From Candidatus Poribacteria bacterium (GTDB lineage: Bacteria > Poribacteria > WGA-4E > WGA-3G): a stretch of DNA of 5,371 bases. The DNA is taken from assembly GCA_009842375.1 (NCBI GenBank), contig VYFM01000475.1, positions 1 through 5,371 of the forward strand. Direction: 5' to 3'. The translations under genes and the position numbers were made by a program. The stretch's first letter is position 1. Each line of letters begins with the position of its first letter. This document shows, in pieces, positions 5,332 through 5,371 of this stretch. The notes under the pieces were generated by a model, which had not been told where the DNA came from, made no database searches, and saw only the letters and a list, made by a program, of their open reading frames with translations.

Positions 5332-5371
5332 TTGTCAGATGTGGAACGTGTATTTGTACAAACTGGAAAGT

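Noticed and set aside
5259..5345. Long-range inverted repeat: TCCACATTTGTCA (5259-5271) against TGTCAGATGTGGA (5333-5345), 11 of 13 matching
   Set aside because: The arms straddle the promoter, so they cannot pair in one transcript from it; imperfect and AT-rich, probably chance.
5253..5371. Cobalamin or SAM riboswitch upstream of metH
   Set aside because: No B12-box-like or SAM-I-like conserved core seen on the minus strand, and only 119 bp are visible; a good promoter sits within this stretch.

Overview
The window holds four intact protein genes and one degraded mobile-element end. The DNA is AT-rich (about 40% GC by eye). Genes have clear Shine-Dalgarno sites and there is a sigma70-like promoter, so the source is a bacterium. 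The methionine synthase has the full E. coli-type four-module architecture, but nothing here fixes the phylum. An uncultured or environmental lineage is possible; that is inference.

Layout. Positions 1-166 look like the right end of an IS200/IS605-family element: a broken tnpB tail, a run of small hairpins resembling the 3' scaffold of an omega (reRNA) guide RNA, and a terminal imperfect hairpin followed by GTATGTCAA. The element ends 31 bp before the start codon of the next gene. Positions 198-1479 carry three tandem, same-strand, diverged copies of a small single-module VOC (glyoxalase/bleomycin-resistance fold) protein. They probably form one transcription unit, closed by an intrinsic terminator at 1523-1560. 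Positions 1578-5252 on the opposite strand are a complete metH (1224 aa), convergent with the VOC genes. Upstream of metH is a good sigma70 promoter (TGGACA-17-TATAAT on the minus strand) with a 16-bp palindrome overlapping its -35 box.

How the genes work together. MetH makes methionine from homocysteine and methyltetrahydrofolate and is a stand-alone housekeeping gene here. The VOC genes have no visible metabolic link to it; they merely converge. The VOC proteins keep the fold signatures but lack several of the classical metal ligands, and they differ from one another at the first ligand position.

I found no clearly new system. The points most worth a second look are the guide-RNA-like transposon end fused to the VOC leader, the diverging metal sites of the VOC triplet, an unusual Ser-Asp-Arg-Ser-Gly4 loop in the homocysteine domain of MetH, and the palindrome at the metH promoter, where the predicted leader is too short for a cobalamin riboswitch.
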